64,000 nt of DNA from Vagococcus vulneris. Its GTDB lineage: Bacteria; Bacillota; Bacilli; Lactobacillales; Vagococcaceae. Position numbers and translations under genes: made by a program. The notes below the pieces were generated by a model. It worked only from the letters and a program-made list of their open reading frames with translations, was not told the origin of the DNA and made no database searches. Within the stretch, counting starts at the first letter, position 1; every line of letters starts with the position of its first letter. Shown here piece after piece: positions 15,934 to 24,942 of this stretch. The stretch is taken from contig NZ_NGJS01000004.1 of assembly GCF_003950515.1 (NCBI RefSeq), positions 1 through 64,000 on the forward strand, written 5' to 3'.

Positions 15934-17466
15934 ATGGAAAAGTTGCGTAAAATATTGACTAACCGAGCGGTTATTGTTGGTTTGTTAATAGCAATTCAAT
16001 TAGCTGTACTATTCCTAATTGTTTATCGTTTCAGCGAATATTTTGTGTATTTCTATTTTGTTTATATTGCTATTTCAGTGGGGGTTATTCTTAAAATTGT
16101 TAATAGTCGGAGCAATCCAGCCTATAAGATTGCTTGGATGATTCCAATCATGATTTTGCCTGTTTTTGGGACTATTATTTACTTGGTTTTTGGACGTATT
16201 CGCTTCAGTCGCAAAGATAAATTAGACATGTTGAAAATCCAATCTGATGAACGGCGAACATTGCGTCGGACAAGTGAACAATTGACTATAACTGAGGACC
16301 AAAACGCTCAAGTTCAGGTAAATTATTTAATGGAATTTGGGGAAAGTACACTTTTTAATCATTCAACGAGTACGTACTATCCTTTAGGAGAAGATGTATT
16401 TGAAGCCATGATGGAGGAGTTGGAACAGGCTGAAAAATATATATTTATGGAATACTTTATTGTTGAAAAAGGCCATATGTGGGATTCTTTGTTAGAGGTT
16501 TTAGAGCGAAAAGTCAAACAAGGAGTGGAAGTTCGTTTTATGTACGATGACTTTGGTTGTTTGTTTACTCTCCCACCTGATTATTACAAAGAACTAGAAA
16601 AAAAAGGCATTAAATGTTGTGTGTTTAATCCATTCTCACCGGTTCTTTCTTCGATATTCAATAATCGCGACCATCGAAAGATTACTGTTATTGATGGAAA
16701 AACAGCCTTTACGGGTGGGATTAATTTAGCAGATGAGTACATTAATCGGGTCGAGCGGTTTGGTCATTGGAAAGATAACGGCATTATGCTTAAAGGAGAA
16801 GTTGCCTGGAGTTTCACGTTATTATTTTTATCGCTTTGGCGTTTTGTAGATAAAACATCACATGATGATCCTTTTCAATATCAACCGATTTTTAAACCAG
16901 ACGAGCTGCCAGAGTCAAAGGGTTATTACATCCCTTATGTGGATTCACCGTTTGATGATGAGACTGTTGGAATTAATGTTTATCTTAATTTAATAAATCG
17001 GGCACAGAAGTCAGTTTATATCACAACACCATATTTAATTATAGATAATACATTGATGGTAGCGTTGTGTACTGCTGCAAAAAGCGGAATTGATGTAAGA
17101 ATTATCACACCACATATTCCTGATAAGTGGTATGTTCATGAAATTTCGCAATCTAATTATGCACAATTGATTGAATCGGGGGTTAAAATATTTGAGTATA
17201 CGCCTGGATTCATTCACTCTAAGACGTTTATTGTTGATGAAGAATATGCAACGGTTGGGACAGTTAATTTAGATTATCGCAGTTTATTTCTGCATTTTGA
17301 GTGCGGTGTCTGGATGTACCGTACCGTGTCAGTTGATGAGCTTTTAGCCGACCATCTTGAGACAGAAAGTAAAAGTCAGTTGATTTCTTTAGAAGAAGCT
17401 AAAAATGTTTCTGGACCCAAAAGATTGCTTCGAGCAGTCATTGGTGTGTTTTCACCATTGCTATAA
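15934..17466 (+). CDS. cls: Cardiolipin synthase
   Basis: A 510-residue bacterial cardiolipin synthase of usual length. Three hydrophobic segments are at about 12-32, 34-54 and 68-90. Then two phospholipase D-type domains follow with HKD motifs: HRKITVIDGKTAFTGG at about 246 and HSKTFIVDEEYATVGT at about 427. It condenses two phosphatidylglycerols to cardiolipin and glycerol at the membrane. AGGGAG is well placed before the ATG. It follows dacA by 36 bases and may be cotranscribed. A second, partial copy of this family lies at the end of the window. Confidence 0.93.
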   Translation: MEKLRKILTNRAVIVGLLIAIQLAVLFLIVYRFSEYFVYFYFVYIAISVGVILKIVNSRSNPAYKIAWMIPIMILPVFGTIIYLVFGRIRFSRKDKLDMLKIQSDERRTLRRTSEQLTITEDQNAQVQVNYLMEFGESTLFNHSTSTYYPLGEDVFEAMMEELEQAEKYIFMEYFIVEKGHMWDSLLEVLERKVKQGVEVRFMYDDFGCLFTLPPDYYKELEKKGIKCCVFNPFSPVLSSIFNNRDHRKITVIDGKTAFTGGINLADEYINRVERFGHWKDNGIMLKGEVAWSFTLLFLSLWRFVDKTSHDDPFQYQPIFKPDELPESKGYYIPYVDSPFDDETVGINVYLNLINRAQKSVYITTPYLIIDNTLMVALCTAAKSGIDVRIITPHIPDKWYVHEISQSNYAQLIESGVKIFEYTPGFIHSKTFIVDEEYATVGTVNLDYRSLFLHFECGVWMYRTVSVDELLADHLETESKSQLISLEEAKNVSGPKRLLRAVIGVFSPLL

Positions 17467-17479
17467 TTAAATAATGACG

Positions 17480-17513
17480 AACCTTTTCTGAGTAATTAAA
17501 GAAAGGGTTTTTT
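17480..17513 (+). terminator. Intrinsic terminator after cls
   Basis: AACCTTTTCT / AGAAAGGGTT stem (one G-U pair) followed by TTTT within 20 bases of the cls stop. Confidence 0.75.
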
Positions 17514-17668
17514 ATTTAATATCCTTTAAAATTGCTATCTTTGTAATTGAAAAACTTTACTATACATGAGATACTCATAGAGTGTTTTGTTTATAAATAG
17601 ATGTAGAAAAAGTAGATAGATTTTATTAACAAGGGTGTTACTCGATAGATGAAAGGATCAGTTCGTTA

Positions 17669-19831
17669 ATGCAAAAAAGAAAAAGAGAAAAACAGTCTTT
17701 CCTAAATTGGAAAAAAAGTAATGCCAATCAAAAAGGGCATATTCCATTGCGGTTAGATATTTTATTTTTTATTGTGTTTATTTTGTTTTTTATTTTAATT
17801 GTGCGTCTAGGTGATTTACAACTGATGCAAAAAGATAAATTTCAAAAAATTGTAGAAACCGGCCAAAAAAGTATGGTTAAAGAAAGTGCTCCAAGGGGTT
17901 ATATCTATGACTCAAAAGGAAAAATATTGGTTGGCAATACAGCTAAGCAATCGATAATTTTTACACGGAGTCCTGGATTAACAGCTGGAGATATACGTAA
18001 TTTAAGTAATAAAATTACTTCTTTGATTGATATTAAACCCGATGATTTATCTGAACGAGATAAAAAAGATTATTGGTTATCTGATTCCAAACATTTAGAA
18101 GAAGCAGCCAAACGTGTTAAACATTCTGATAAATTTAATAAACATGGGGAACAGTTGTCAGACAGCGCGTTGTATCCTAAAATTGTTGATGCTGTCAAAT
18201 CTGATGAAGTTCAATTTGATGAAGCTGATCTAAAACGAGCAACTATCTTTAAGCGTATCAATAGTGCAGGTAGTTTACAATCAGTTGTGATTAAAAACGA
18301 CAATGTAACTCCGGAAGAGATTGCAGTTGTTGGGGAAAATGCATCAACTGTTCCAGGTATTGGGACTGGAACTGATTGGGATCGTGATTATCCAGAAAAT
18401 GATCAAATCCGCTCTATTTTAGGTGTCGTTTCTTCCGAAAAACAAGGCTTGCCAAATGATCGGTTAGATCAATATCTTAAACAAGGTTATGAACGAAACG
18501 ATCGAGTTGGTCTAAGTTACCTTGAAAATTCTTACGAAGATACTTTACGAGGACAAAAAGGTGAATCAGAAGTTGTTATTGATAAAAATCAAAAAATTAT
18601 GTCCAAAAAAGAAGTTAAAAGTAGTGAAAAAGGCGACAATCTAAAACTAACGATTGATTTAGATTTCCAAAAGAAAGTCGAAGAAATTACGAGAGGATAC
18701 TATAACCAATTAATTGGATCTGGTCAGGCCGCATTATCAGAAGGGATTTATGTTGTCGTAACTGAACCAAAAACTGGTAATGTTTTGTCAATGGTTGGTA
18801 TTGATCGTGATGTTAAAACCGGAAAACTAACAGATGATACAATTGGTACTTTCACAAAATCATTTGTTCCTGGATCATCAATTAAAGCCGCAACTATTAT
18901 GGCGGGCTATGAAAATGACGTAATTAAAGGTAATCAAAAAATGGTTGATGAACCAATATTCCTCGATGGCGGTCAAAAAAAATCATCATTATTTAATCCA
19001 TATGGAAGTATTGCCTTAACGACTGAACAAGCGTTGGAAGTATCATCAAATACTTACATGATGAAAATTGCGTTAGGCATGATGGGCGTAACGTATGAAC
19101 CTTATTTCAGTTTACCAATGAGAACAGACGTATTTGATAAATTACGTAAAACGTATGGACAGTTCGGATTAGGGGTATCTACCGGCTTGGATTTACCAAA
19201 TGAAACTGAAGGTATTGTCAATAAGAATTTTAAAGACAAAGACGGTAATTATATTCCTGGTATTATGGGTAGTCTGCTCGATTTATCTTATGGTAACTAT
19301 GATACTTATACGCCAATGCAATTAAACCAATATGTATCAACTATTGCAAACAAAGGAACAAGAATTGCACCGCATGTTGTTGAAGGTGTCTATGGAACTG
19401 ATGGAGATGGCGAATTAGGTGATTTAAAAGAGAAAGTAGAACCGAAAATTTTGAGTAAGATAGAAAATAAAGGGGCTGAATTCGATATTATCGAAGAAGG
19501 GATGAAGCGAGTTGTGACAGGACCTATGGGAACTGCGACTAAATTATATGGTGCAACAACATATCCAATCGCTGCAAAAACGGGGACTGCAGAAACAGTT
19601 GTTCAAAACCCTAATAATCCGAAAGAAGTTATTAATGCAGTTAATAGTACTATGGTCGGTTATGCGCCGGTTAATAATCCAGAAGTTGCTGTAAGTATTG
19701 TTATTCCGACATTAACAAATGATGACTATGGAGTTAATGCTGATATCTTAAGAGATGTGATTAATGCCTTTTTTGCAAATAAAGATAACCCTGTGAGCAA
19801 AGAAAAAAGCTCTGATGATGTACAAAATTAG
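17669..19831 (+). CDS. pbp2b: Class B penicillin-binding protein, PBP2B type
   Basis: A 720-residue monofunctional transpeptidase. Cytoplasmic basic N-terminus (MQKRKREKQSF), one membrane helix at about 29-50, then a PBP dimerisation domain starting ESAPRGYIYDSKGKIL. The transpeptidase domain has SSIK at about 402-405, SSN at about 459 and KTG in AAKTGTAET at about 635. Enterococcal and streptococcal PBP2B-like enzymes work in septal/peripheral peptidoglycan cross-linking. The gene order pbp2B-rpmG recurs in Enterococcaceae. AAAGGA precedes the ATG. No active-site residue is missing. Confidence 0.9.
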   Translation: MQKRKREKQSFLNWKKSNANQKGHIPLRLDILFFIVFILFFILIVRLGDLQLMQKDKFQKIVETGQKSMVKESAPRGYIYDSKGKILVGNTAKQSIIFTRSPGLTAGDIRNLSNKITSLIDIKPDDLSERDKKDYWLSDSKHLEEAAKRVKHSDKFNKHGEQLSDSALYPKIVDAVKSDEVQFDEADLKRATIFKRINSAGSLQSVVIKNDNVTPEEIAVVGENASTVPGIGTGTDWDRDYPENDQIRSILGVVSSEKQGLPNDRLDQYLKQGYERNDRVGLSYLENSYEDTLRGQKGESEVVIDKNQKIMSKKEVKSSEKGDNLKLTIDLDFQKKVEEITRGYYNQLIGSGQAALSEGIYVVVTEPKTGNVLSMVGIDRDVKTGKLTDDTIGTFTKSFVPGSSIKAATIMAGYENDVIKGNQKMVDEPIFLDGGQKKSSLFNPYGSIALTTEQALEVSSNTYMMKIALGMMGVTYEPYFSLPMRTDVFDKLRKTYGQFGLGVSTGLDLPNETEGIVNKNFKDKDGNYIPGIMGSLLDLSYGNYDTYTPMQLNQYVSTIANKGTRIAPHVVEGVYGTDGDGELGDLKEKVEPKILSKIENKGAEFDIIEEGMKRVVTGPMGTATKLYGATTYPIAAKTGTAETVVQNPNNPKEVINAVNSTMVGYAPVNNPEVAVSIVIPTLTNDDYGVNADILRDVINAFFANKDNPVSKEKSSDDVQN

Positions 19832-19908
19832 GTTTTTAAAAATTGTAAAGTAAAACTACTTAACAATTTTACTCAAAAGGGTAGAAATTTAATTTAAAAG
19901 ATGATATG

Positions 19909-19945
19909 ATATTCAAGTGTCAAGCTGATACTTGAATATTTTTTT
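19909..19945 (+). terminator. Terminator hairpin abutting the rpmG ribosome binding site
   Basis: Perfect 10-base stem ATATTCAAGT (19909-19918) / ACTTGAATAT (19930-19939), then TTTTTT (19940-19945), directly followed by the GGAGG of rpmG. It ends pbp2b transcripts and would also attenuate any transcript beginning between 19832 and 19909. It would allow rpmG expression only from read-through. A TATGAT at 19905-19910 overlaps the stem and could be the -10 of a promoter starting after it. See findings. Confidence 0.75.
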
Positions 19946-19958
19946 GGAGGAAATCATA

Positions 19959-20108
19959 ATGCGCGTAAATATTACTTTAGAATGCACAGAATGTAAAGAA
20001 AGAAACTATTTAACTAGCAAAAACAAACGTAACAATCCTGATCGTTTAGAAGCTAAAAAATATTGCCCACGTGAACGTAAAGTTACTTTACACCGTGAAA
20101 CTAAATAA
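19959..20108 (+). CDS. rpmG: Large ribosomal subunit protein bL33
   Basis: A 49-residue protein, [20 protein letters not shown] ... [16 protein letters not shown], full length for bL33. The first zinc pair CTEC is intact. In the second pair only one Cys remains (YCPRER), so the four-Cys zinc site is incomplete, as is common for this enterococcal-type paralogue. GGAGG is nine bases before the ATG, directly after a terminator T-run. Component of the 50S subunit near the E site. Short gene but unmistakable. Confidence 0.93.
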   Translation: MRVNITLECTECKERNYLTSKNKRNNPDRLEAKKYCPRERKVTLHRETK

Positions 20109-20121
20109 TCATTCTGTGATT

Positions 20122-20162
20122 AAAGCTAGAAGCCTTTTGTGATAAGGTTTCTAGCTTTTTTG
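20122..20162 (+). terminator. Intrinsic terminator after rpmG
   Basis: AAAGCTAGAAGCCTT / AAGGTTTCTAGCTTT with 7-base loop and T-run. Confidence 0.85.
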
Positions 20163-20209
20163 TTTTAGTTTAAATTAAAACTAGCTGAATTTAAATGAGC
20201 ACTACTAAA

Positions 20210-20245
20210 AAGCCGAGGCTATCTATGCATAGATAGCCTCGGCTT
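20210..20245. terminator. 36-base perfect palindrome, terminator of the minus-strand pair
   Basis: AAGCCGAGGCTATCTATG is followed by its exact complement with no unpaired spacer. On the minus strand a TTTT run follows. It lies 11 bases beyond the stop of the gene at 20256. Confidence 0.8.
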
Positions 20246-20255
20246 AACTTATAAA

Positions 20256-21083
20256 TCAATTACTGTTATTAAAAATCAGACGTGCATCGTTAGCATTTTC
20301 GCCATTATTTGAGTTGTAGTAACTTGTTGAAATTATTTGACCATCTTTTAAGTCTACAGACACATCACTGTTTGCTGGACTAAGTCGTAGGTTATCAATC
20401 TTTGAATTTTCAATATCAAGTGTTTGAATATCCCAGCCAAGAGTATCAAAGTCAGGGTCCATTTGCATATTAGTGCTTAATGTGTACTTACCCGGTGCAA
20501 TATCACGACCCACAATAAATTCACCAACACCAATCTCATTTGAAGGTGAAACATCCTTAGGTACAGCAGTAAATTTTACTTGACTAATATCGCTAAATTG
20601 AAGAACATCGCCTTCAAATAGAATAATTCTGATTTTTGATGGTTGAGAGATGCCATTAGCCGCACCAGCCCAGTTAATTAAAAGGGGATTCCCATCCTTA
20701 CGATCACCTAGAATATTTCCTTCGCCACCTAAGATATCTAAATCATAGATTCCTGGAGTAACAGCATCATCTTTACCGACTTTAACGTCTCCAGAGATAG
20801 AAATAGGTTCTGAATTTTTTGATTCCTCGGCAAAGTCGTTCATCAGACCTAGCATTGCTTTTTGAGGTTTTGGATTATTTTTCTTTATTTCATTTTTAAT
20901 AACATTTGAGGAATCTGTAGATGATTGCTTCGATAGAGCATCATTTTTTGGTACTTCTTTGGTTGAAAACCAATAGTAAGTGCCCCCACCGACAATAATT
21001 ATTATAATAAGCCAAAACCACCATTTTTTTATAAAAGATTGCTTTTTCTTGTTAGAACGTGTTGTGTTTTCTTTTTTTGACAT
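20256..21083 (-). CDS. Single-pass membrane-anchored protein with two extracellular repeats, unknown function
   Basis: A 275-residue protein. Residues 1-20 are basic (KKENTTRSNKKKQ), 21-41 form a membrane helix (WWFWLIIIIIVGGG), and about 45-90 are a Ser/Asn/Lys-rich linker. The rest is probably outside the cell. Two copies of a beta-rich unit are visible, each starting with a V-G..D..PG.Y pattern: KVGKDDAVTPGIYDLDI at about 101 and IVGRDIAPGKYTLSTN at about 188. Similar units occur in anchored proteins of lactic acid bacteria without an assigned role. AAAGGAG precedes the ATG. It follows, at 101 bases, another anchored protein of the same plan. I do not recognise a specific family. Confidence 0.65.
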   Translation of the reverse strand: MSKKENTTRSNKKKQSFIKKWWFWLIIIIIVGGGTYYWFSTKEVPKNDALSKQSSTDSSNVIKNEIKKNNPKPQKAMLGLMNDFAEESKNSEPISISGDVKVGKDDAVTPGIYDLDILGGEGNILGDRKDGNPLLINWAGAANGISQPSKIRIILFEGDVLQFSDISQVKFTAVPKDVSPSNEIGVGEFIVGRDIAPGKYTLSTNMQMDPDFDTLGWDIQTLDIENSKIDNLRLSPANSDVSVDLKDGQIISTSYYNSNNGENANDARLIFNNSN

Positions 21084-21184
21084 AATGTCGCTCCTTTATT
21101 GATAATTCAGTTAAGACTAACATATATCTTAATAAAAATTAATAGTAAATTATTATATCTGCTTTATTTTTATAAAAATATTTA

Positions 21185-21790
21185 CTAACTGATTTCCCAC
21201 CATTTTTCAGCATATGTTTTAATTGTACCATTCCTTTGTTCAAGTGCTTTTGGTGAATTTAATGAAGCCGCAGTAAATGTTGACCGGATGATATCCCCGT
21301 GTATTTCATTAGGAAGGTCCGCTGTAACATTAATTGAGATACTTCTAAAATCATCTAAATCTGCATAATGGAGAACTTTTACGATAGGCAGAATTAATAA
21401 TTTTCCAGAAGAAATTCCATTTTTTCCATTGTCGATAATAATTGTTGCAGTATAATTTCCAGCTGTTGAAAAGTCGCCAATCACTTGAAATGGCTGCGTG
21501 ATTGTCGTTTCTTTGAGGATGTATTGTTTTAATAGATTGTTGTTATTGACAATTGCCCTTGGTTGAGGTGTTGCAGCAGAAGCGCCAGTGTTCTTAGCAT
21601 TTTTATTGTTGTTACTGTTGTTACCTTTCACAGATTGTACCACATTGACTACTTGAATTTTTTGTCGTTTGTTTTTTCCAAAAGTATCCCATAAATTTGT
21701 TAGTAAAACTATACCTAAAACAACAATAATTGCAATAAACCACCATTCTCTGTACATAGGTCTTCCGATTTTCTTCAATTTTTTTGTCAC
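21185..21790 (-). CDS. Single-pass membrane-anchored protein, unknown function
   Basis: GTG at 21790 is chosen because AAGAGGTG lies 6 bases upstream; an in-frame GTG at 21799 overlaps that site. The product is about 201 residues: basic N-terminus (TKKLKKIGRP), membrane helix at about 15-33 (WWFIAIIVVLGIVLLTNL), and an Asn-rich low-complexity linker at about 48-90. The extracellular domain at about 95-200 includes VIGDFSTAGNYTATIIIDNG, which again has the G-x-Y beta-unit look of the neighbour. The pair could be two parts of a surface structure or stress sensor, but nothing in the sequence tells which. Confidence 0.6.
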   Translation of the reverse strand: MTKKLKKIGRPMYREWWFIAIIVVLGIVLLTNLWDTFGKNKRQKIQVVNVVQSVKGNNSNNNKNAKNTGASAATPQPRAIVNNNNLLKQYILKETTITQPFQVIGDFSTAGNYTATIIIDNGKNGISSGKLLILPIVKVLHYADLDDFRSISINVTADLPNEIHGDIIRSTFTAASLNSPKALEQRNGTIKTYAEKWWEIS

Positions 21791-21799
21791 TAGAATCAC

Positions 21800-22330
21800 C
21801 TCTTGATTATCATACCACTAAAATGAATTAACTGACAGTTTGGTTTTGGTAGAATATAAAACCAAGTGTAAAAGATTTTTAGCTATCTTTGATTCAGTAT
21901 GAATTTTTTAACGTCAGATAATGTTTATCTGGAAGACAATGTGTGTTAGGGTGTATAGTATAATTTATATAATAGACGTGATAGGGTATGGAAAATTATG
22001 GAATCGAAATAACCAGAAAAAATCACACTAATAACTACCGTAAATAAGATATTATTAGAGATTGGTATGATTCGAAAGAATCTTGAAATAGTGACTATAA
22101 TCGTTTAACGAAAAGCTAAGAGTTAATTCTGGTGACAGACTAACTGAACAAGAGTTACTAGGGACATTGTATGGCAACATTGTCTCTGATAATCGAATTG
22201 TTTATTCAAAAATAATGATAAAAAATAAATAATAATTACTTTTTATATATTATATAGAGTCTTTTTATTTTGTAAAATTACATTTTCATAAAGAAGAGAT
22301 GGATCTATGTGATATAATCAATATCAAGTT
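21800..22330. other. Gene-poor stretch with a possible short coding remnant
   Basis: About 530 bases. Most of it has stops in every frame. A piece at about 22104-22231 is open and reads KLRVNSGDRLTEQELLGTL then YGNIVSDNRIVYSKIM before TAA. It has protein-like composition but no start codon with a ribosome binding site and no family I recognise. It is probably the 3' end of a lost gene. The last 60 bases hold the likely promoter of the gene at 22353 (TATAAT at about 22314). Confidence 0.35.
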
Positions 22331-22352
22331 ATAAAGTTAGGAGGTACGATAA

Positions 22353-22901
22353 ATGGTAAAGAAAGTGCTTCGTACAAAAAAAATTAAATCCTTAAAAGAG
22401 TTAGCTGATAATCAAGAACTTAAGACTACGCTTGAGTATCAGGTGCTTAATAAACTATTCATGGATGATATCTGGAAAAAATCAAACGTTATCGGGACGG
22501 TCATTCCATTTCCACATGAATTCGACTATTGGAAACTTATTCATCAAGCTTTTTCAGAGAATAAAAGAATCGCCTTACCAAAAACATATCAAAAAGGTGT
22601 AATGCATTTTTATGAATATGAGCAGAATGATACATTAACACCTTCTTCATTTGGCGCAATGGAACCTAACGAGAAAAGAATTCTAAATCCTGAAGAGATT
22701 AGTCTCCTAATAGTCCCTGGTGTTGTATTTAATGAATCGGGTTTTCGTATTGGTTATGGTGGCGGTTTTTATGATCGTTATTTGGAAAGTTTCCCAAATG
22801 AAACTTGTAGCTTAATTTTTTCAACACAATTAGATAATAGTTGGCAGCCAGAAAACCACGATCAACAAGTGAATAAATTGTTTGTTGGTGAGAAAGGTTG
22901 A
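22353..22901 (+). CDS. 5-formyltetrahydrofolate cyclo-ligase
   Basis: A 182-residue member of the 5-FCL/MTHFS family. Visible are the substrate/ATP-binding region SLLIVPGVVFNESGFRIGYG and the GGGFYDRYL motif (about 132-141). The basic N-terminus (VKKVLRTKKIKSLKEL) is usual. It converts 5-formyl-THF to 5,10-methenyl-THF with ATP hydrolysis, returning folinic acid to the one-carbon pool. AGGAGG precedes the ATG. It is followed four bases later by the rhomboid gene, the standard arrangement in Enterococcaceae (yqgN-yqgP order). Confidence 0.9.
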   Translation: MVKKVLRTKKIKSLKELADNQELKTTLEYQVLNKLFMDDIWKKSNVIGTVIPFPHEFDYWKLIHQAFSENKRIALPKTYQKGVMHFYEYEQNDTLTPSSFGAMEPNEKRILNPEEISLLIVPGVVFNESGFRIGYGGGFYDRYLESFPNETCSLIFSTQLDNSWQPENHDQQVNKLFVGEKG

Positions 22902-22905
22902 TAAT

Positions 22906-23634
22906 ATGTATGACATATCTTCAAAATGGGATCGCGTAAAGCGAGGTCCATATATTACTTATTTATTTTTAGGTATTCAGCTGGTCGTTTTTTTGTTAAT
23001 GGAGCTCAAAGGCATAAGCCAAGGAGAATATTCGGGATCTGAAAATATTGGTATTTTACAACAGTTTGGTGCGATGACATCCGGAGACGTCATCTATAGA
23101 CATCAGTATTGGCGATTTATTACGCCTATTTTTATTCATATAGGATTAATGCATTTAGCTGTAAACTCATTAACCCTATATTTAGCTGGACGTATTTTGG
23201 AACCTTTAATTGGACACTGGCGATTTTTTACATTATATCTATTAAGTGGTATAATGGGTAATTTTATCAGTTTTGCTTTCTCTGATATTTCTTCAATCTC
23301 AGCTGGTGCCAGCACATCTTTGTTTGGAATGTTTGCGGCATTTATCATTTTAGGTAGGATGTTTCCAAAGCAGCCAGTCATTCGTCAAATGAGTCAAAAT
23401 ATGATTTTGCTGATTGTTATGAACTTAGTGTTGAATTTATTTGATTCTGGTGTTGATATTTACGGTCATATTGGTGGTGCTGTTGGGGGATTATTGTTAA
23501 TGCTGATTTTAAGAACACCTAAATCAACGAAAAGTTACCAATCTCAAATGAATCCCCATTTACGAATTATTTCGGTTATTATTTTTACTTTTATTTTATT
23601 TTTTTCATTCATATATGGTTTTAGATATAAATAG
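22906..23634 (+). CDS. Rhomboid-family intramembrane serine protease
   Basis: ATG at 22906 (GAAAGG upstream) gives 242 residues; an in-frame TTG at 22882 lies inside the previous gene and is less likely. At least six membrane helices. The catalytic serine is in GASTSLFGMFA (about 133-143) and the catalytic histidine in YGHIGGAVGG (about 188-197). An N-terminal H-x-x-x-N-type segment HLAVNSLTLYLAG is also present. This is the YqgP/GluP type but without the cytosolic N-terminal domain and TPR C-terminus of B. subtilis YqgP. Cleaves transmembrane substrates within the membrane. Confidence 0.9.
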   Translation: MYDISSKWDRVKRGPYITYLFLGIQLVVFLLMELKGISQGEYSGSENIGILQQFGAMTSGDVIYRHQYWRFITPIFIHIGLMHLAVNSLTLYLAGRILEPLIGHWRFFTLYLLSGIMGNFISFAFSDISSISAGASTSLFGMFAAFIILGRMFPKQPVIRQMSQNMILLIVMNLVLNLFDSGVDIYGHIGGAVGGLLLMLILRTPKSTKSYQSQMNPHLRIISVIIFTFILFFSFIYGFRYK

Positions 23635-23736
23635 TTTTTGTAAATACGAAATGGTAACGGTAACTAAATAATTTATCCCGTTAACTCACTATGATTTTTT
23701 ATAAGTAATCTGTATAATAATATAGGAAGTGTTTGA

Positions 23737-23946
23737 GTGAAAACGTTATATGATGTTCAGCAATTATTGAAACAATTTGGCATTTTTGTTTACGTTGGTA
23801 ACCGCTTGTGGGATATTGAATTAATGATGATTGAATTAAGAGGATTACATGATGGAAATGTCATTGAGCGTAAAACATTTATAAATGCGATGCTAGTTTT
23901 GAAAGAAGAACACTATCAAGAAACTTTGTATCAGGAGGAAAAATGA
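23737..23946 (+). CDS. yqgQ: YqgQ-family small protein (DUF910)
   Basis: A 69-residue protein starting at GTG 23737 (AGGAAG upstream), with MKTLYDVQQLLKQFGIFVYV and GNRLWDIELMMIELRGLH typical of YqgQ. It is a small three-helix protein that in Firmicutes always sits next to the glucokinase gene; its role is not established. Its TGA overlaps the glcK ATG. A cre-like sequence TGAAAACGTTATAT (23738-23751) overlaps the start codon. Confidence 0.85.
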   Translation: MKTLYDVQQLLKQFGIFVYVGNRLWDIELMMIELRGLHDGNVIERKTFINAMLVLKEEHYQETLYQEEK

Positions 23947-24914
23947 TGAACAAAAAGTTAATAGGAATCGATTTAGGTGGTACGACAGCAAAATTTGCAA
24001 TATTAACAACAGATGGAGAAATTCAGCAACGCTGGAGCATTCCAACAAACATTAATGATCAGGGGGCACATATTGTCCCAGACATTATTAATTCGATTAG
24101 ACACCGTTTAGGTCTTTACAACATGACTGCTAAAGAATTTATCGGTATTGGCATGGGGACGCCTGGTACTGTGGATCGTGATGCGGGCACTGTTATAGGT
24201 GCTTATAATTTGAACTGGAATGATTTGCAGCAGATTAAAGCACCTATTGAAGATGCTTTAGGAATACCTTTTACATTAGATAATGACGCTAATGTTGCCG
24301 CTTTAGGTGAACAGTGGAAGGGTGCTGGAGAATCTTCAGAAGATGTAGCTTTTATGACATTAGGAACTGGTGTTGGTGGAGGTATTATTGCATCAGGTAA
24401 TTTGATCCACGGTGTCAGTGGCGCTGCTGGTGAAATAGGTCATATAAATGTAGAACCAACTAATGGATTTCAATGTACTTGCGGGAGAAAGGGCTGTCTT
24501 GAAACAGTTGCAAGTGCTACAGGTGTTGTCCGCCTTGCAAGGACAATGTCTGAAGAGTACGCTGGAGAATCTGAATTAAAATTTATGATTGATGACGGTC
24601 AAGAGGTATCGAGTAAAGATGTTTTTGATTTGGCAAAAGCAAATGATCATTTTGCTCTATCCGTTGTTGATAAAGTATGTTATTATCTAGGTTTGGCCTG
24701 TGGTCATCTCGGTAATATCTTAAACCCAAGTAGTATTGTTATTGGCGGTGGGGTTTCTGCAGCTGGTGATTTTCTACTTGAGCGTGTGGATAATTATTTT
24801 TCACAGTTTGCTTATCCGCAGGTAGCTGAAACAACAGGGATTAAATTAGCCAAATTGGGAAATGAAGCTGGTGTCATCGGAGCTGCTTCTTTAGCATTAA
24901 GTTTTAATAAATAA
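23943..24914 (+). CDS. glcK: Glucokinase, ROK family
   Basis: A 323-residue ROK kinase. ATP phosphate loop GIDLGGTTAKFAIL (about 8-21), catalytic Asp in LDNDANVAALGE, substrate motif GLGTGVGGGI-like FMTLGTGVGGGIIA, and the ROK zinc motif CTCGRKGCLE (about 178-187). It phosphorylates cytosolic glucose to glucose-6-phosphate. Two adjacent ATGs (23943, 23946) are possible starts; GGAGG spacing slightly favours the second. Coupled to yqgQ by overlap. Sits with the rhomboid and rhodanese genes in a conserved cluster. Confidence 0.93.
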   Translation: MMNKKLIGIDLGGTTAKFAILTTDGEIQQRWSIPTNINDQGAHIVPDIINSIRHRLGLYNMTAKEFIGIGMGTPGTVDRDAGTVIGAYNLNWNDLQQIKAPIEDALGIPFTLDNDANVAALGEQWKGAGESSEDVAFMTLGTGVGGGIIASGNLIHGVSGAAGEIGHINVEPTNGFQCTCGRKGCLETVASATGVVRLARTMSEEYAGESELKFMIDDGQEVSSKDVFDLAKANDHFALSVVDKVCYYLGLACGHLGNILNPSSIVIGGGVSAAGDFLLERVDNYFSQFAYPQVAETTGIKLAKLGNEAGVIGAASLALSFNK

Positions 24915-24942
24915 TTAAAAATGAAAGAGGTTTTTAAGAACT

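Noticed and set aside
22160-22190. ACATTGT...ACATTGTC as a hairpin or terminator
   Set aside because: The two copies are direct, not inverted, repeats; no stable stem or T-run results.
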